Source: an uncultured Methanobrevibacter sp. (GTDB taxonomy: Archaea; Methanobacteriota; Methanobacteria; Methanobacteriales; Methanobacteriaceae). From it: a stretch of 64,000 nt of DNA. The position numbers and the translations under genes were made by a program. Shown here piece by piece: positions 32,713 to 41,289 of this stretch. The stretch spans positions 14,605 through 78,604 of the forward strand of contig NZ_CALGFC010000065.1 in NCBI RefSeq assembly GCF_937881195.1. Direction: 5' to 3'. Under the pieces are notes generated by a model. The model ran no database searches, had not been told where the DNA came from, and was given only the letters and a program-made list of their open reading frames with translations. Within the stretch, counting starts at the first letter, position 1; each line of letters begins with the position of its first letter.

Positions 32713-34434
32713 CTATTCATCACTTAATTCATTCCATTTATTAATAATCTTATATATATCTGGATAAAATCTTTTAGAAGTATTGTCTATATTAGATACA
32801 TTAGTGCTATATCTAGAATCCCAAAAACCAAAGACGCCCCTAATAGCATTTAAAAGAGGCACAGGTTTTATTTTACCTTTAGACATATAAGAAGTAATAT
32901 CTAATCCCTCTTTTTTAGCTAATTTAATACATAGCCTATTTAATTCATCAGTATAAATAATATCGGTAGATATCCTAGTATCAGAAGAATTATCAGATAC
33001 TAATTCACTAACCAGGAAATTCAAAGGCATTGTATGTTTATTTAATATCAATTCGGTTTTTTCAAAAGATTCCTTTGCTAAAAAGTCTTTATCATTGAAA
33101 ACCATTTTTTTATAGGATTCTATAGAATTATAAATTAACCATTCAATTTCTTCAGGAATATTAAGAATATCTGCAAGTAAATCTTTATTTTCATCTAAAG
33201 TGCCACGAAATTTATGTTTAAATTCTATAATTATAATTCTATCCATTAATGCAGAATCAAGATTTTTAAACCTTGGAATTTTATTAGCAACTAGAATACT
33301 CTTAGGAACTTCATCTTTATCAATTAAAATTGGATTTTTAAACTTGGGATTGACTTGTAAATCGTCATATCCAGTTTGCTGTTTTAAAATCGCAATATTT
33401 TCCACTATACCATCATCCGAATCCCTGATAATATTTAAATGTTTTCCCAACAATGCAGATGTCCCATGAGGCGTATTCATATCCTGTAATTTCAAATCTG
33501 TCGTTTTATTAACACCGAAAATTTTGGTAATTATATTTAATAATACAGATTTTCCAGAACCTCCAATTCCAGTTATTATAGGAAGTATAGTTCTTTTATT
33601 GCCAGAAGTAAATAAATATCCAATAATTTCAAGGACTTTTTGAACTTCTTTCTCTGTTTCTTCAATAGAATCTCTTTTTAAAGAGGTATGGAGGAATTCT
33701 TTAATTAATCCAGCATTAGCATTGGAATTATAATTAAATTTACTTTCAATTACAGTAAAAACTGGTTCTTCATATTCAACTATGCTTAATTTATCCATAT
33801 CATACAAGCAGTTATCAAATTTAACAATATTATGTTTTGGTGTTAGTCTTTTATCAATATGTGATAATGCTATTTTTATATCATTGTCATTAGTATTATA
33901 ATCACCAACATAATCTGCTGCAATTTTTTTTACCTCATCAAAGCTTAAATTAACATAGCCATTAGACTTTTTATCTAATTTATATATCAAATGTGAATCT
34001 TTTGAAAGTATAATACCTCCATATTCACCTAGTAATTCTCCCAAAATTCTATGGGATTTATTAATATTTTTTCTTTCATCTAATAAATTAATAAGTTCTT
34101 TTTTTAATGATTCAAAAGATTTGAAACTTTTTGATTCATTGAAATTCTTTTTATTCTTTTCAAAAAGTAATTGAGATTTTTCTTTAGTTTTATCAAAAAG
34201 CCCATTAACAGCTTCTTGACTAAGATTACTTTTATAATTTAAATGTTTGATTATTTCTTTACCTAGAATACTTCTAGTAGTTAAAGATGATGGTTTTAAA
34301 CCCTCATAATCACATATTTCATTGCCATTTCTTCTAAAGACATATTTTAATTTACTATTACCAATAGGTTCTAAAAATAAATTAACTTCATCATTTAATT
34401 TAATATAATCAATTTTTTTTGTTTTATCTTCCAT
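32713..34434 (-). CDS. SF3/D5-type replication helicase (primase-helicase C-terminal type)
   Basis: A 573-aa plasmid/virus replication ATPase. Residues about 1-270 form a D5_N-like helical region. The SF3 helicase core has Walker A GIGGSGKS (289-296), motif B NIIRDSDDG, motif C-like SILVANKIPRF and an arginine-finger-like ALMDRIIIIEF, followed by a C-terminal winged-helix-like tail. There is no recognisable AEP primase domain in front, so priming would rely on the host or another protein. It should unwind the element's origin when it replicates episomally. A 13-codon frame with its own GGGAGA site lies immediately upstream and could affect translation. Its presence favours an integrative plasmid or satellite identity for the element. 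Confidence 0.8.
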   Translation of the reverse strand: MEDKTKKIDYIKLNDEVNLFLEPIGNSKLKYVFRRNGNEICDYEGLKPSSLTTRSILGKEIIKHLNYKSNLSQEAVNGLFDKTKEKSQLLFEKNKKNFNESKSFKSFESLKKELINLLDERKNINKSHRILGELLGEYGGIILSKDSHLIYKLDKKSNGYVNLSFDEVKKIAADYVGDYNTNDNDIKIALSHIDKRLTPKHNIVKFDNCLYDMDKLSIVEYEEPVFTVIESKFNYNSNANAGLIKEFLHTSLKRDSIEETEKEVQKVLEIIGYLFTSGNKRTILPIITGIGGSGKSVLLNIITKIFGVNKTTDLKLQDMNTPHGTSALLGKHLNIIRDSDDGIVENIAILKQQTGYDDLQVNPKFKNPILIDKDEVPKSILVANKIPRFKNLDSALMDRIIIIEFKHKFRGTLDENKDLLADILNIPEEIEWLIYNSIESYKKMVFNDKDFLAKESFEKTELILNKHTMPLNFLVSELVSDNSSDTRISTDIIYTDELNRLCIKLAKKEGLDITSYMSKGKIKPVPLLNAIRGVFGFWDSRYSTNVSNIDNTSKRFYPDIYKIINKWNELSDE

Positions 34435-35419
34435 TTTTTATCATTTCTTCATTATATCACCATTAATGCAGCCACTTAACATTTTTATTCTCCCAAACTG
34501 CAATTTTATACGAATTTAGATACTTATTCTAAATTCACGGGATTTTATTACAAAAGAAATTTCTTATCACTTTATTAGACAATATTTTATTTTGTAAACT
34601 TCGAGTAACCTTATAAAATGGATTTTAATATAAAGTATCGAATATATCTTATCTTATTTAACATATCTATTTTATATTGAATTAATTTGTTTGAACTTTT
34701 AAAATAGCATTTCGACGATTAATTTCACTGCAAAATAAAGTTTAATAATAGTTTTAACACTGTAGAACTGCTAAAAAAAAAGTTTTATTACTATGAAAAC
34801 TATTAGAATTAATGAAATAACTAATATAAAAAATAATTTTCAATATGCATATCATAATAAAATATATTAATAAACAAAAGTAATTAAAATTACTATACAA
34901 TATTATCTAGTTCATGCTATTTAAATCTTTCTATTTTAAAAAATAAGAATTAAAATGAATGATTAGATAGTAATATAGATTTTCCATCATATATAAACCT
35001 TTCTATCAACAACAATAGAAAATAGTAACTCCATAAAATACTATTAAAATAACCAAAAGATACTAAAAAATATTAAAACCAATATAATAAAAATTAATAT
35101 CTGATTATTTTATAAAAAATAGGAAATTTTTAAATAATTAAAGAGCATGATAATTAGAATATAGAAATTTGTTATTAAATGGATAATCGATTACTAAGAT
35201 TAAAAAACAAAAATAATTATCACCTAATAGTACAAAAAATAAATTATCAATCTAAACAAATCAATCACAAAGAAAAGATAAATTATAAAAATAATATAGA
35301 TTAAGCAAGAAAATATTAATTAAATATTTAAATAAAAACTTTGTATTTGAATTTATTTTCTATAAAAAAAATTGTTTTTCATTGATTAATTTTTATATAA
35401 TAAAAAAAATTATAAAAAG
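34435..35419. other. Non-coding region between replication gene and integrase
   Basis: 985 bases without a convincing gene. It holds the inverted repeat at 34512-34536 and a 13-codon minus-strand frame (MLSGCINGDIMKK) just before the helicase gene. The rest is AT-rich with no clear repeats. Confidence 0.4.
34512..34536. promoter_or_regulatory. 9-bp inverted repeat upstream of replication gene
   Basis: GAATTTAGA (34512-34520) and TCTAAATTC (34528-34536) are perfect inverted arms with a 7-base spacer, about 80-100 bp upstream of the SF3 helicase start. This placement fits an operator or a Rep-binding site. Confidence 0.4.
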
Positions 35420-36622
35420 TTAAGATTTTAAAATTAGCTGTTTTTTATTAGTTAACAAAATATCAACTGATTCTTTTATTTTCATTATTTCAGTTTCTAA
35501 AGAATCATTTTCTGTTTTAGTTTTTTGTTTATTTTTATCAATTATTAGATAAGGAATTAAAGCTTCATATGTTTGCCTTAGTGGGTTATTTGACCCATCA
35601 ACATCATCTATTGCATCATAAACTTCTGAATTATTCATATTTGGAGGGGTATGACCAGTAAATATTGAAATAAAATCTAATTCTGTGTATTTATCATTTT
35701 TAACTACAATATTTGTGATGTTTCTTCTACAGGTTGTTGAAAATAACTTCCTTAAATTATGTGCTCGAAACTTGCCATAATATCCATTTTTATCCATACC
35801 TGTATTAAGTTTCTCATTTATTCGTTGGAATATTTTTATTATTGCATTGCTTTTCAAAAATCCCTTGTTTAAATAGCTATGGAATAGTGGAGTTTTTGGT
35901 TTTACTGAAATATTATTTTTTATTCTTTCTTTTAAGTATTGGAATATATGTTGTGTACATTCTCCAGTATTGTATGTAATGCAAACATTTCCTCTGTTTG
36001 ATGTCTTGGCAGGTTTGAAGTCGTAACATGGCACGATTTCATATGGATTTAAAAGTAGTAAATTTTCTAATGTACCATCATGATATATTTCGGTTGCATT
36101 TAAAAAGTCTTGGATTGTGAAACTTACTGCATCTCCTTCCCTCATCCCTGAAGTAGCTAATAATGTAACTATGGCTTTATCTCTAGGATTTATACAGTAT
36201 TTTAAACTTTTTTTAACATCATTCCATGTTGGTAAATCTCTTGTTCGTGTTCTTTCATGTATTACATTAAAATTTAAGGGTTTGGGTAGCTCTATATTAT
36301 ATTCATTGAATAAACATCTGAAGGTGATTAATTTGGTTTTCTTTGTTCTCTCAGAGTTTCCGGTTGTGTCTAGATAGTTACTATATAAAAATTGATATTT
36401 GTTTATTTTTCGTTCATCTAGCTCTAATATCTTTGGATTTCCATTATTATCAAGAAATGGTTGTTGTTCAGCTCTTGATTCTTTTATAAATTGTGTTAGT
36501 GTTTTTTCAAATAGCTGATATAATTCATTGAAAACAATATCATACATTTTTATTCGTTGATAAGAAACTTTTCTTCTTTTTACAAGTTGCATTAATTTTT
36601 CATCATTTTTCGTGAATTTCAA
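35420..36622 (-). CDS. int: Tyrosine integrase of the element
   Basis: A 400-aa tyrosine recombinase with an N-terminal core-binding region (about 20-130) and a catalytic domain holding R161 (TSGMREGDAV), H288-x-x-R291 (RAHNLRKLF), H324 (FTGHTPP) and nucleophile Y335 (SEVYDAI). The start is TTG at 36622 with AAAGGTAA upstream. The gene lies 42 bp inside the right 92-bp attachment repeat and reads away from it, the usual position of an integrase catalysing site-specific insertion. A C-terminal extension (about 350-400) is charged and helical. It almost certainly mediates insertion into the 3' end of the neighbouring protein-coding gene. Confidence 0.88.
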   Translation of the reverse strand: MKFTKNDEKLMQLVKRRKVSYQRIKMYDIVFNELYQLFEKTLTQFIKESRAEQQPFLDNNGNPKILELDERKINKYQFLYSNYLDTTGNSERTKKTKLITFRCLFNEYNIELPKPLNFNVIHERTRTRDLPTWNDVKKSLKYCINPRDKAIVTLLATSGMREGDAVSFTIQDFLNATEIYHDGTLENLLLLNPYEIVPCYDFKPAKTSNRGNVCITYNTGECTQHIFQYLKERIKNNISVKPKTPLFHSYLNKGFLKSNAIIKIFQRINEKLNTGMDKNGYYGKFRAHNLRKLFSTTCRRNITNIVVKNDKYTELDFISIFTGHTPPNMNNSEVYDAIDDVDGSNNPLRQTYEALIPYLIIDKNKQKTKTENDSLETEIMKIKESVDILLTNKKQLILKS

Positions 36623-36650
36623 TTTAATTACCTTTCTATCCTTTTAAGAC

Positions 36651-36667
36651 AGAAAGAACAAAAGAAA
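36651..36667 (+). repeat. Possible arm-type integrase site, right end
   Basis: AGAAAGAACAAAAGAAA matches the inverse of the site at 15310-15328 in 15 of 17 bases. It overlaps the first three bases of the 92-bp attachment repeat. The paired, inverted placement around the core is the reason for calling it. Confidence 0.35.
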
Positions 36668-36756
36668 TTATTCATTCATTTCTTTCAATCTTTGAATTTC
36701 TTCAGCATGATGTTTTAAGGTTAATCCGTTAGCTGGTTTAGCTACAGTAACATGAT
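36665..36756. repeat. Right attachment-site repeat (attR), 92-bp perfect copy
   Basis: Identical to 15193-15284. It covers the last 29 codons plus stop and three bases beyond of the minus-strand target gene, so the gene remains complete after insertion. Confidence 0.85.
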
Positions 36757-37264
36757 GATCTTTTTCAAGTTTATATATTAAAAATTTATCATTTTCAAGT
36801 TTAATAGAACCATTTGAATCTTCAAGTTCTAATTCATTTATTTCATCAACTATATTTTTATATTCCTTTTCTTCTTCATTAATTAAATCATCAAGATTTT
36901 GTCCTTGAAGTTCTATATTTAGCTGTATAGAAAGAGCAACAATACCATTAACTTCTTTTCCATTCATTTCAAAAGTTGAATTTCTAATTTCATTCATATT
37001 AGATAAAACATGTTCTTTTGTAGTTTCAGTAGCTGGAATCTCATTAGAAGTCCCAATTAGATTTATTTTATAATCATTTTTCCAATTTCCTATTTTATAT
37101 ATTGCATAATTGATATCATTAAATGAAATATCAATGTTTTCAGGAATTGCATTATTATTCAAATTATTGTTATTCTTATTTTTATTCTTATTTTTATTAT
37201 CTAAATTATTGTTATTCTTATTTTTATTCTTATTTTTATTATCTAAATTATTATTATTTTTCAT
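36668..37264 (-). CDS. Integration target gene: Asn/Lys-repeat protein of unknown family
   Basis: A 198-aa protein with an N-terminal low-complexity region made of two copies of a 14-residue unit (NNNNLDNKNKNKNK) and a partial third. A conserved domain of about 155 residues follows, beginning INYAIYKIGNWKNDYKINL and including EIPATETTKE. The paralogue at 39424-40146 shares this domain, so it is a real family, though I cannot name it. GAGGT precedes the ATG. Its last 92 bp are the attachment site of the element and are duplicated at 15193-15284. No membrane segment or catalytic motif is visible. Confidence 0.7.
   Translation of the reverse strand: MKNNNNLDNKNKNKNKNNNNLDNKNKNKNKNNNNLNNNAIPENIDISFNDINYAIYKIGNWKNDYKINLIGTSNEIPATETTKEHVLSNMNEIRNSTFEMNGKEVNGIVALSIQLNIELQGQNLDDLINEEEKEYKNIVDEINELELEDSNGSIKLENDKFLIYKLEKDHHVTVAKPANGLTLKHHAEEIQRLKEMNE
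37161..37244. repeat. Two 42-bp tandem repeats inside the target gene
   Basis: Two adjacent 42-bp copies (37161-37202 and 37203-37244) encode the 14-residue Asn/Lys unit, followed by a partial copy. The length is a multiple of three, so copy-number change would alter the linker without shifting the frame. Confidence 0.7.
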
Positions 37265-37496
37265 TTTTATACCTCTAAAAAACCTAAAATTAAATTATAT
37301 AAATTAAATTAAATATTAAACTAAATTATGACTATTTTTTCTACCATATTAATTATCTTAGTTATCTTAATTACATTAATTATAATTAAGTACATCAAAT
37401 ATCCATTCATTCCAATTTTAATATATTAAATATTATTTTTAATTATTAGATATTAATATATAATTTTATTAATATAACTATTAATAGGTGTATCTT

Positions 37497-38348
37497 ATGA
37501 AACTAAAAATAGCTTTGTGTCAAATGAATGTGATTGATAATAAGGAAAAAAACATTACAAAAGCTATATCCATGATAAAAAACGCTAAAAAAGAAGGTGC
37601 AGATATAGCTATTTTACCAGAAATGTTTAATTGCCCTTATGATAATGAAAAATTTAAAGAGTATGCCGAATTTGTTGAAGACAGCTACACTCTAAAATCA
37701 ATAGCTGATATTAGTAAAAATAATAATATATATGTTTTAGCGGGTTCTATACCTGAAAAAAAGATCATTAATGAAACAAACGAGGAAAAGATATATAACA
37801 CTAGTTTTTTATTTAATGATAATGGGAAAATTTTAGGTTATCATAGAAAAATGCATTTATTTGATATAGATGTTAAAGATAAGATTTATTTTAAAGAATC
37901 TGATACTTTGGACCATGGAGATAAGGTTACTGTTATTGATACAGAATCCAAAATTGGAAAAATAGGAATCGGTATTTGTTATGATATTCGGTTTTTAGAG
38001 CTTTCAAGAATTATGGCTCTTGAAGGGGCCAAAATTTTAATATATCCAGGGGCATTTAATTTAACTACTGGTCCCGCTCATTGGGAATTATTATTTAAAT
38101 CTCGAGCTCTTGACAATCAAGTTTTTACAATTGGTGTTTCACCATGTCTTAATGAGTTCAACAATTACCATACTTATGGCCATTCCATAGTTTGTAATCC
38201 TTGGGGAGAAGTTATTAAACAAGGTAGCTATGAAGAAGAACTTTTAATAGTAGATATAGATCTTGATGAAATAGATAATACAAGAGAAGAAATTCCAATC
38301 CTAAAAAATCGTAGAGAAGATATTTACAAGTTAGAAAAAGTTATTTAA
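37497..38348 (+). CDS. Carbon-nitrogen hydrolase (omega-amidase/nitrilase family)
   Basis: A 283-aa nitrilase-superfamily enzyme with the Glu-Lys-Cys triad: Glu in ILPEMFNCPY, Lys in YHRKMHLFD and Cys in GIGICYDIRF. The CPY and GICYDIRF context resembles NIT2-type omega-amidases, which hydrolyse alpha-ketoglutaramate or alpha-ketosuccinamate to the keto-acid and ammonia. A deaminated-glutathione-type or other amide substrate is also possible. AGGTG (37484-37488) places the start at ATG 37497; an in-frame GTG nine bases earlier overlaps the ribosome site. The gene stands alone just outside the element, with no partner to fix its substrate. Confidence 0.85.
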   Translation: MKLKIALCQMNVIDNKEKNITKAISMIKNAKKEGADIAILPEMFNCPYDNEKFKEYAEFVEDSYTLKSIADISKNNNIYVLAGSIPEKKIINETNEEKIYNTSFLFNDNGKILGYHRKMHLFDIDVKDKIYFKESDTLDHGDKVTVIDTESKIGKIGIGICYDIRFLELSRIMALEGAKILIYPGAFNLTTGPAHWELLFKSRALDNQVFTIGVSPCLNEFNNYHTYGHSIVCNPWGEVIKQGSYEEELLIVDIDLDEIDNTREEIPILKNRREDIYKLEKVI

Positions 38349-38780
38349 AAAATTTGTATACAATAGAATCAAATTGAAAAGAGAGTTGTTCTTAAACATA
38401 TAGCTAAATAAAGTTGATATAAATGCCAAAGATGATATAAAAAAGAGGAGGTAACTTTTTTAACCATATACTTAAGAACATTGAGTGATATGATGTAATT
38501 TTTTGGAGGATTACACCAACAATTATAATATTATTTTTAATAGCATATAAATGTTTAGGTGTGCCTAAATATTTATTATTTAAAAAAATTTGTTTAAGAA
38601 AAATTTTGTAAAAATTGGTAAATATAATAATTTCATTAAATATCATTCAATTAGTTTTCAATAACTTCCCAATATATACTAATAATTTTAAAGAAGAAAT
38701 GGTTAATAACTTTGTAAAAATCAATTTATTTAATATATATTTTAACTAGATATTTAATTATAATCAATAGGAAATATAAC
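38349..38780. other. Intergenic with metal-regulator-like palindrome
   Basis: 430 bases without a supportable gene. An open minus-strand frame (38404-38646) lacks a ribosome site and looks random. GGAGG words at about 38443-38449 and 38503-38507 have no ORF behind them, hinting at a lost gene. The palindrome at 38554-38569 is described separately. Confidence 0.4.
38554..38569. promoter_or_regulatory. TTTAGG-TGTG-CCTAAA palindrome (DtxR/MntR-like)
   Basis: Perfect TTTAGG/CCTAAA arms with a 4-base spacer, followed by AAATATTTATTA. The same module occurs at 40277-40292. The arms resemble sites of DtxR/IdeR-type iron or manganese regulators. It lies 212 bp upstream of the FMN-binding protein gene. 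Confidence 0.45.
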
Positions 38781-39272
38781 ATGAATAGAAAAGAAAAAGA
38801 AGTGAAAAATATAGAAGATATAATAAATATAATCAAAAAATGTGAAGTATGTAGAATTGCTTTGTTTGATGATGAATATCCCTATATAATACCACTTAAT
38901 TTTGGATATTTTTATGACAAAGATAGCCAAAAATTAGAATTATATTTTCATGGAGCTAATACTGGAAAAAAATTGGATATTATTAAAAATAACAACAAAG
39001 CAGGATTTGAGATGGATGTTTATTTAGATGTAACTAAAAAAGATTCGCCTTGTAGTTATACTATGGAATTTGAAAGTATCTGTGGAAATGGAGAAATCAA
39101 AATATTATCTGAAAAAGAAAAATTAAAAGGACTAAGATATATAATGAAGCAATACACAGAAAAAAGCTTTAATGATGATGATTTTAAATTAAAAACAGTG
39201 AATTCAACCACAGTTTTTAGATTAGAAGTTAAAGAAATTAGTGGTAAATCATCATTTATTAATAAAAATTAG
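38781..39272 (+). CDS. FMN-binding split-barrel protein (pyridoxamine-phosphate-oxidase family)
   Basis: A 163-aa member of the PPOX/NimA-like flavin-binding split-barrel family: CRIALFDDEYPYIIPLNFGY (residues 24-43) is the typical first strand pair, then LYFHGANTGKKLDII and a C-terminal FRLEVKEISGKS. Family members reduce small molecules such as nitroimidazoles, or bind haem or F420; which applies here is not visible. No clear ribosome site. It may be controlled by the palindrome upstream. Confidence 0.75.
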   Translation: MNRKEKEVKNIEDIINIIKKCEVCRIALFDDEYPYIIPLNFGYFYDKDSQKLELYFHGANTGKKLDIIKNNNKAGFEMDVYLDVTKKDSPCSYTMEFESICGNGEIKILSEKEKLKGLRYIMKQYTEKSFNDDDFKLKTVNSTTVFRLEVKEISGKSSFINKN

Positions 39273-39423
39273 CTAAAAGTTTTTAAATTTGTGTTCAAAA
39301 ATATTCCTTTAAATTTTTAAAATATTCTTTTCAAATTTTTAAAATATTTTTTTATATGAGGTAAATAAATTGTTTAAATAAAAATATAAAATCCTAATAT
39401 TCCTGTAAAAAAAATATAAAATT

Positions 39424-40146
39424 CTAAAATCCACTTAGTTTTATTTTACTTAAATGAACTGTGCTGTTTTTTCTTGTGAATTCATTAACTGGTCTTGATA
39501 AAATAGCTCCATGACAGTTTTCTTTTAGTTTATAAATAAGAAATTCATTATTATTTATTTCAATAGAATCTGAAGAACTTTCTAACTCCAATGAGTTTAA
39601 TTCTTCTTTAATATGATAATACTCAGCTTCCTCATTTTCAATTAATTCAGTTATGTCTTCATCTTTAAATCCATTAAATTTAATAGCTAATCCAATCATC
39701 CCATTAATTTTTAATCCCATAAAGTCAAAAGTATATTTCCTAATTTCTTCAATTATGTTTAATGATTTATTTTTAGTTATTTCATTTGCAGGAATTTCAT
39801 TATCAATACCTAATAAATTTATTTTATAGTTATTTTTCCATCTTCCCAATTTATAAATTGCATAATTCTGATCATTGAAATATATTATTTTATCTTCATC
39901 AAAATCAAAGCTATTAGCACACTTACAAGATACTCCACAAATCCCTTTACAAGAACACTTGGAATTTTTCCCACATTTCAATTTAGATTTAGAATTTGAA
40001 TTTGAATTTTGATTTTGATTTTGATTTTGATTTTGATTTTGATTTAAACCAAAATTATAATTATTATATTTTTTAGTATTAAGTTTAATATAAGTGTTTA
40101 AATTAGATTTAATATTGTTTTTAGAATTAATATTCTTATTAATCAT
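39424..40146 (-). CDS. Paralogue of the integration target gene with Cys-rich insert
   Basis: A 240-aa protein sharing its C-terminal domain with the 36668-37264 product (YAIYKLGRWKNNYKINLLG, EIPANEITK, FLIYKLKE). Its N-terminal half is low complexity, with a run of six or seven Gln-Asn dipeptides coded by (TTTTGA)n on the plus strand and a Cys cluster around residues 58-77 (CGKNSKCSCKGICG, SCKC) suited to bind metal. GGGG (40160-40157) lies ten bases before the ATG. A DtxR-like palindrome lies 131 bp upstream. A metal-linked role is suggested by both features but unproven. It does not carry the 92-bp attachment sequence. Confidence 0.6.
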   Translation of the reverse strand: MINKNINSKNNIKSNLNTYIKLNTKKYNNYNFGLNQNQNQNQNQNQNSNSNSKSKLKCGKNSKCSCKGICGVSCKCANSFDFDEDKIIYFNDQNYAIYKLGRWKNNYKINLLGIDNEIPANEITKNKSLNIIEEIRKYTFDFMGLKINGMIGLAIKFNGFKDEDITELIENEEAEYYHIKEELNSLELESSSDSIEINNNEFLIYKLKENCHGAILSRPVNEFTRKNSTVHLSKIKLSGF

Positions 40147-40495
40147 GATATCTATACCCCATTACCTGAAACAAAGTTGATTTTTAGTCTATTTTTATAT
40201 TTATTTTATTTTTATTTTTTTATTATAAATAAAAAACCAAATAATATATCTTAAAAATTAATTTATAATTATAAAATTTAGGTATGCCTAAATATTTGTT
40301 ATGGGAGTATATAAATATTATGGAAAATTAAAATCAAAAAAATATTTGGAGATAATCATTTTATAAATAAACAGTCACAATTTTTATAAAATCATTATTT
40401 ATAAAAAAATTAAAATATATAACATAATTAAAAATAATAATTATAATTTAAAAAAACCAATATATAAAAATAAAAAGAAAAAATAAATGAAAAGG
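40147..40495. other. Intergenic with second metal-regulator-like palindrome
   Basis: 350 bases with no gene, between the start of the Cys-rich paralogue and the end of the HEAT gene. The palindrome at 40277-40292 is the main feature. Confidence 0.4.
40277..40292. promoter_or_regulatory. TTTAGG-TATG-CCTAAA palindrome (DtxR/MntR-like)
   Basis: This differs from 38554-38569 at a single spacer base, and both are followed by AAATATTT(A/G)TTA. It lies 131 bp upstream of the leftward Cys-rich paralogue and could control it. Confidence 0.5.
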
Positions 40496-41092
40496 TTATT
40501 TATTTTTAAGTTCCTTTTCAATCTTTTTAATTGCTTTATTAGCTGCTTTTTTGAAATCTTTGTCTTTTTCTTTTCTTCTAGCTTTTTTAATTGGTATTAT
40601 TGCTTCTTCGACACCCATATCTCCAAGAGCCCTTATAGCTGCAAGGCGAACACCCCAATCTTCCTCATTTAGCATTATTTCTTCAATATCATCAATTTTA
40701 TCTGTTGCTTTTAATTCGCCGAGAGACCTTACAGCAACTTTACGAACACCAAAATCCTCATCATGAATAGCTTTAGAGAAATAATCAACAGCTTTTTCAC
40801 TACCAGAAGTTTTTAAAGCAAAAGAAGCAAAACGTTTGTACTCTCCTTCTTCATTATTTACCACTTCAAGAAGCTTATCAACAGGCTTTTCTCCCATTTT
40901 TCCAAGATTTTCCGCAGCTTTATGTCTTACTGGAGTATTTTCATCATTCAAAGCTAATATTAAAGGTTCGATTACTTTTTCATCATCGATTCCCTCTAAA
41001 CTATTAACCGCAAGTTTTCTTACTTCAACATCCTCATCAGCCAGTTTAGATATAGCTTCATCCATTGGCAATTTTTCTTGATCTTTAGTCAC
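40496..41092 (-). CDS. HEAT-repeat protein
   Basis: A 198-aa protein made of about five HEAT/PBS-lyase-type helical repeats (for example DVEVRKLAVNSLEGI, NTPVRHKAAENLGKMG, DFGVRKVAVRSLGEL, DWGVRLAAIRALGDMG). It is a protein-interaction scaffold; such short HEAT proteins are frequent in methanogens, without a fixed role. The start is GTG at 41092 with GGTGA four bases upstream. It is divergent from the Lhr helicase gene, and the region between holds three AATGCATT palindromes. Confidence 0.8.
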   Translation of the reverse strand: MTKDQEKLPMDEAISKLADEDVEVRKLAVNSLEGIDDEKVIEPLILALNDENTPVRHKAAENLGKMGEKPVDKLLEVVNNEEGEYKRFASFALKTSGSEKAVDYFSKAIHDEDFGVRKVAVRSLGELKATDKIDDIEEIMLNEEDWGVRLAAIRALGDMGVEEAIIPIKKARRKEKDKDFKKAANKAIKKIEKELKNK

Positions 41093-41289
41093 AATTTCAC
41101 CATTAAATAATCAATTAGAAATAATATAATAATATAAATTTTATTTATTCATATATTTTATATATTTTAAATTTTTATTATATTAAAACTTATTTATAAT
41201 TAAAATAATCAAATTAAAATAGAATAAAAAAATAATAATAAAATTCAAATTATATGAATAATATAAATATATTAAATTATTATTATATT

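Larger units (their letters stand above)
15193..36664. mobile_element. Integrated mobile element (about 21.5 kb) carrying Hachiman-like and TIR defence genes
   Basis: The element is bounded by a 92-bp perfect direct repeat. The integrase starts 42 bp from the right copy and reads away from it, the usual attP-int arrangement. It has replication (SF3/D5 helicase) and regulatory (winged HTH) genes and a second recombinase. I see no capsid, portal, terminase large subunit or tail genes, so an integrative plasmid-like element or satellite fits better than a complete provirus. Cargo comprises a HamA/HamB-like pair, a TIR-NTPase, an HNH-like protein, a GIY-YIG membrane nuclease and surface proteins. 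Integration keeps the target gene intact because the attachment repeat re-creates its 3' end. Confidence 0.8.

Noticed and set aside
15193..36756. Complete provirus
   Set aside because: No capsid, portal, large terminase, protease or tail protein is recognisable in the element.
37161..37244. 42-bp repeats as a CRISPR or iteron array
   Set aside because: They are adjacent, in frame and encode the low-complexity N-terminus of a gene; no spacers.
38404..38646. Open minus-strand frame of 80 codons between the nitrilase and FMN-binding genes
   Set aside because: No ribosome site, hydrophobic AT-driven composition and an embedded palindromic operator; most likely chance in AT-rich DNA.
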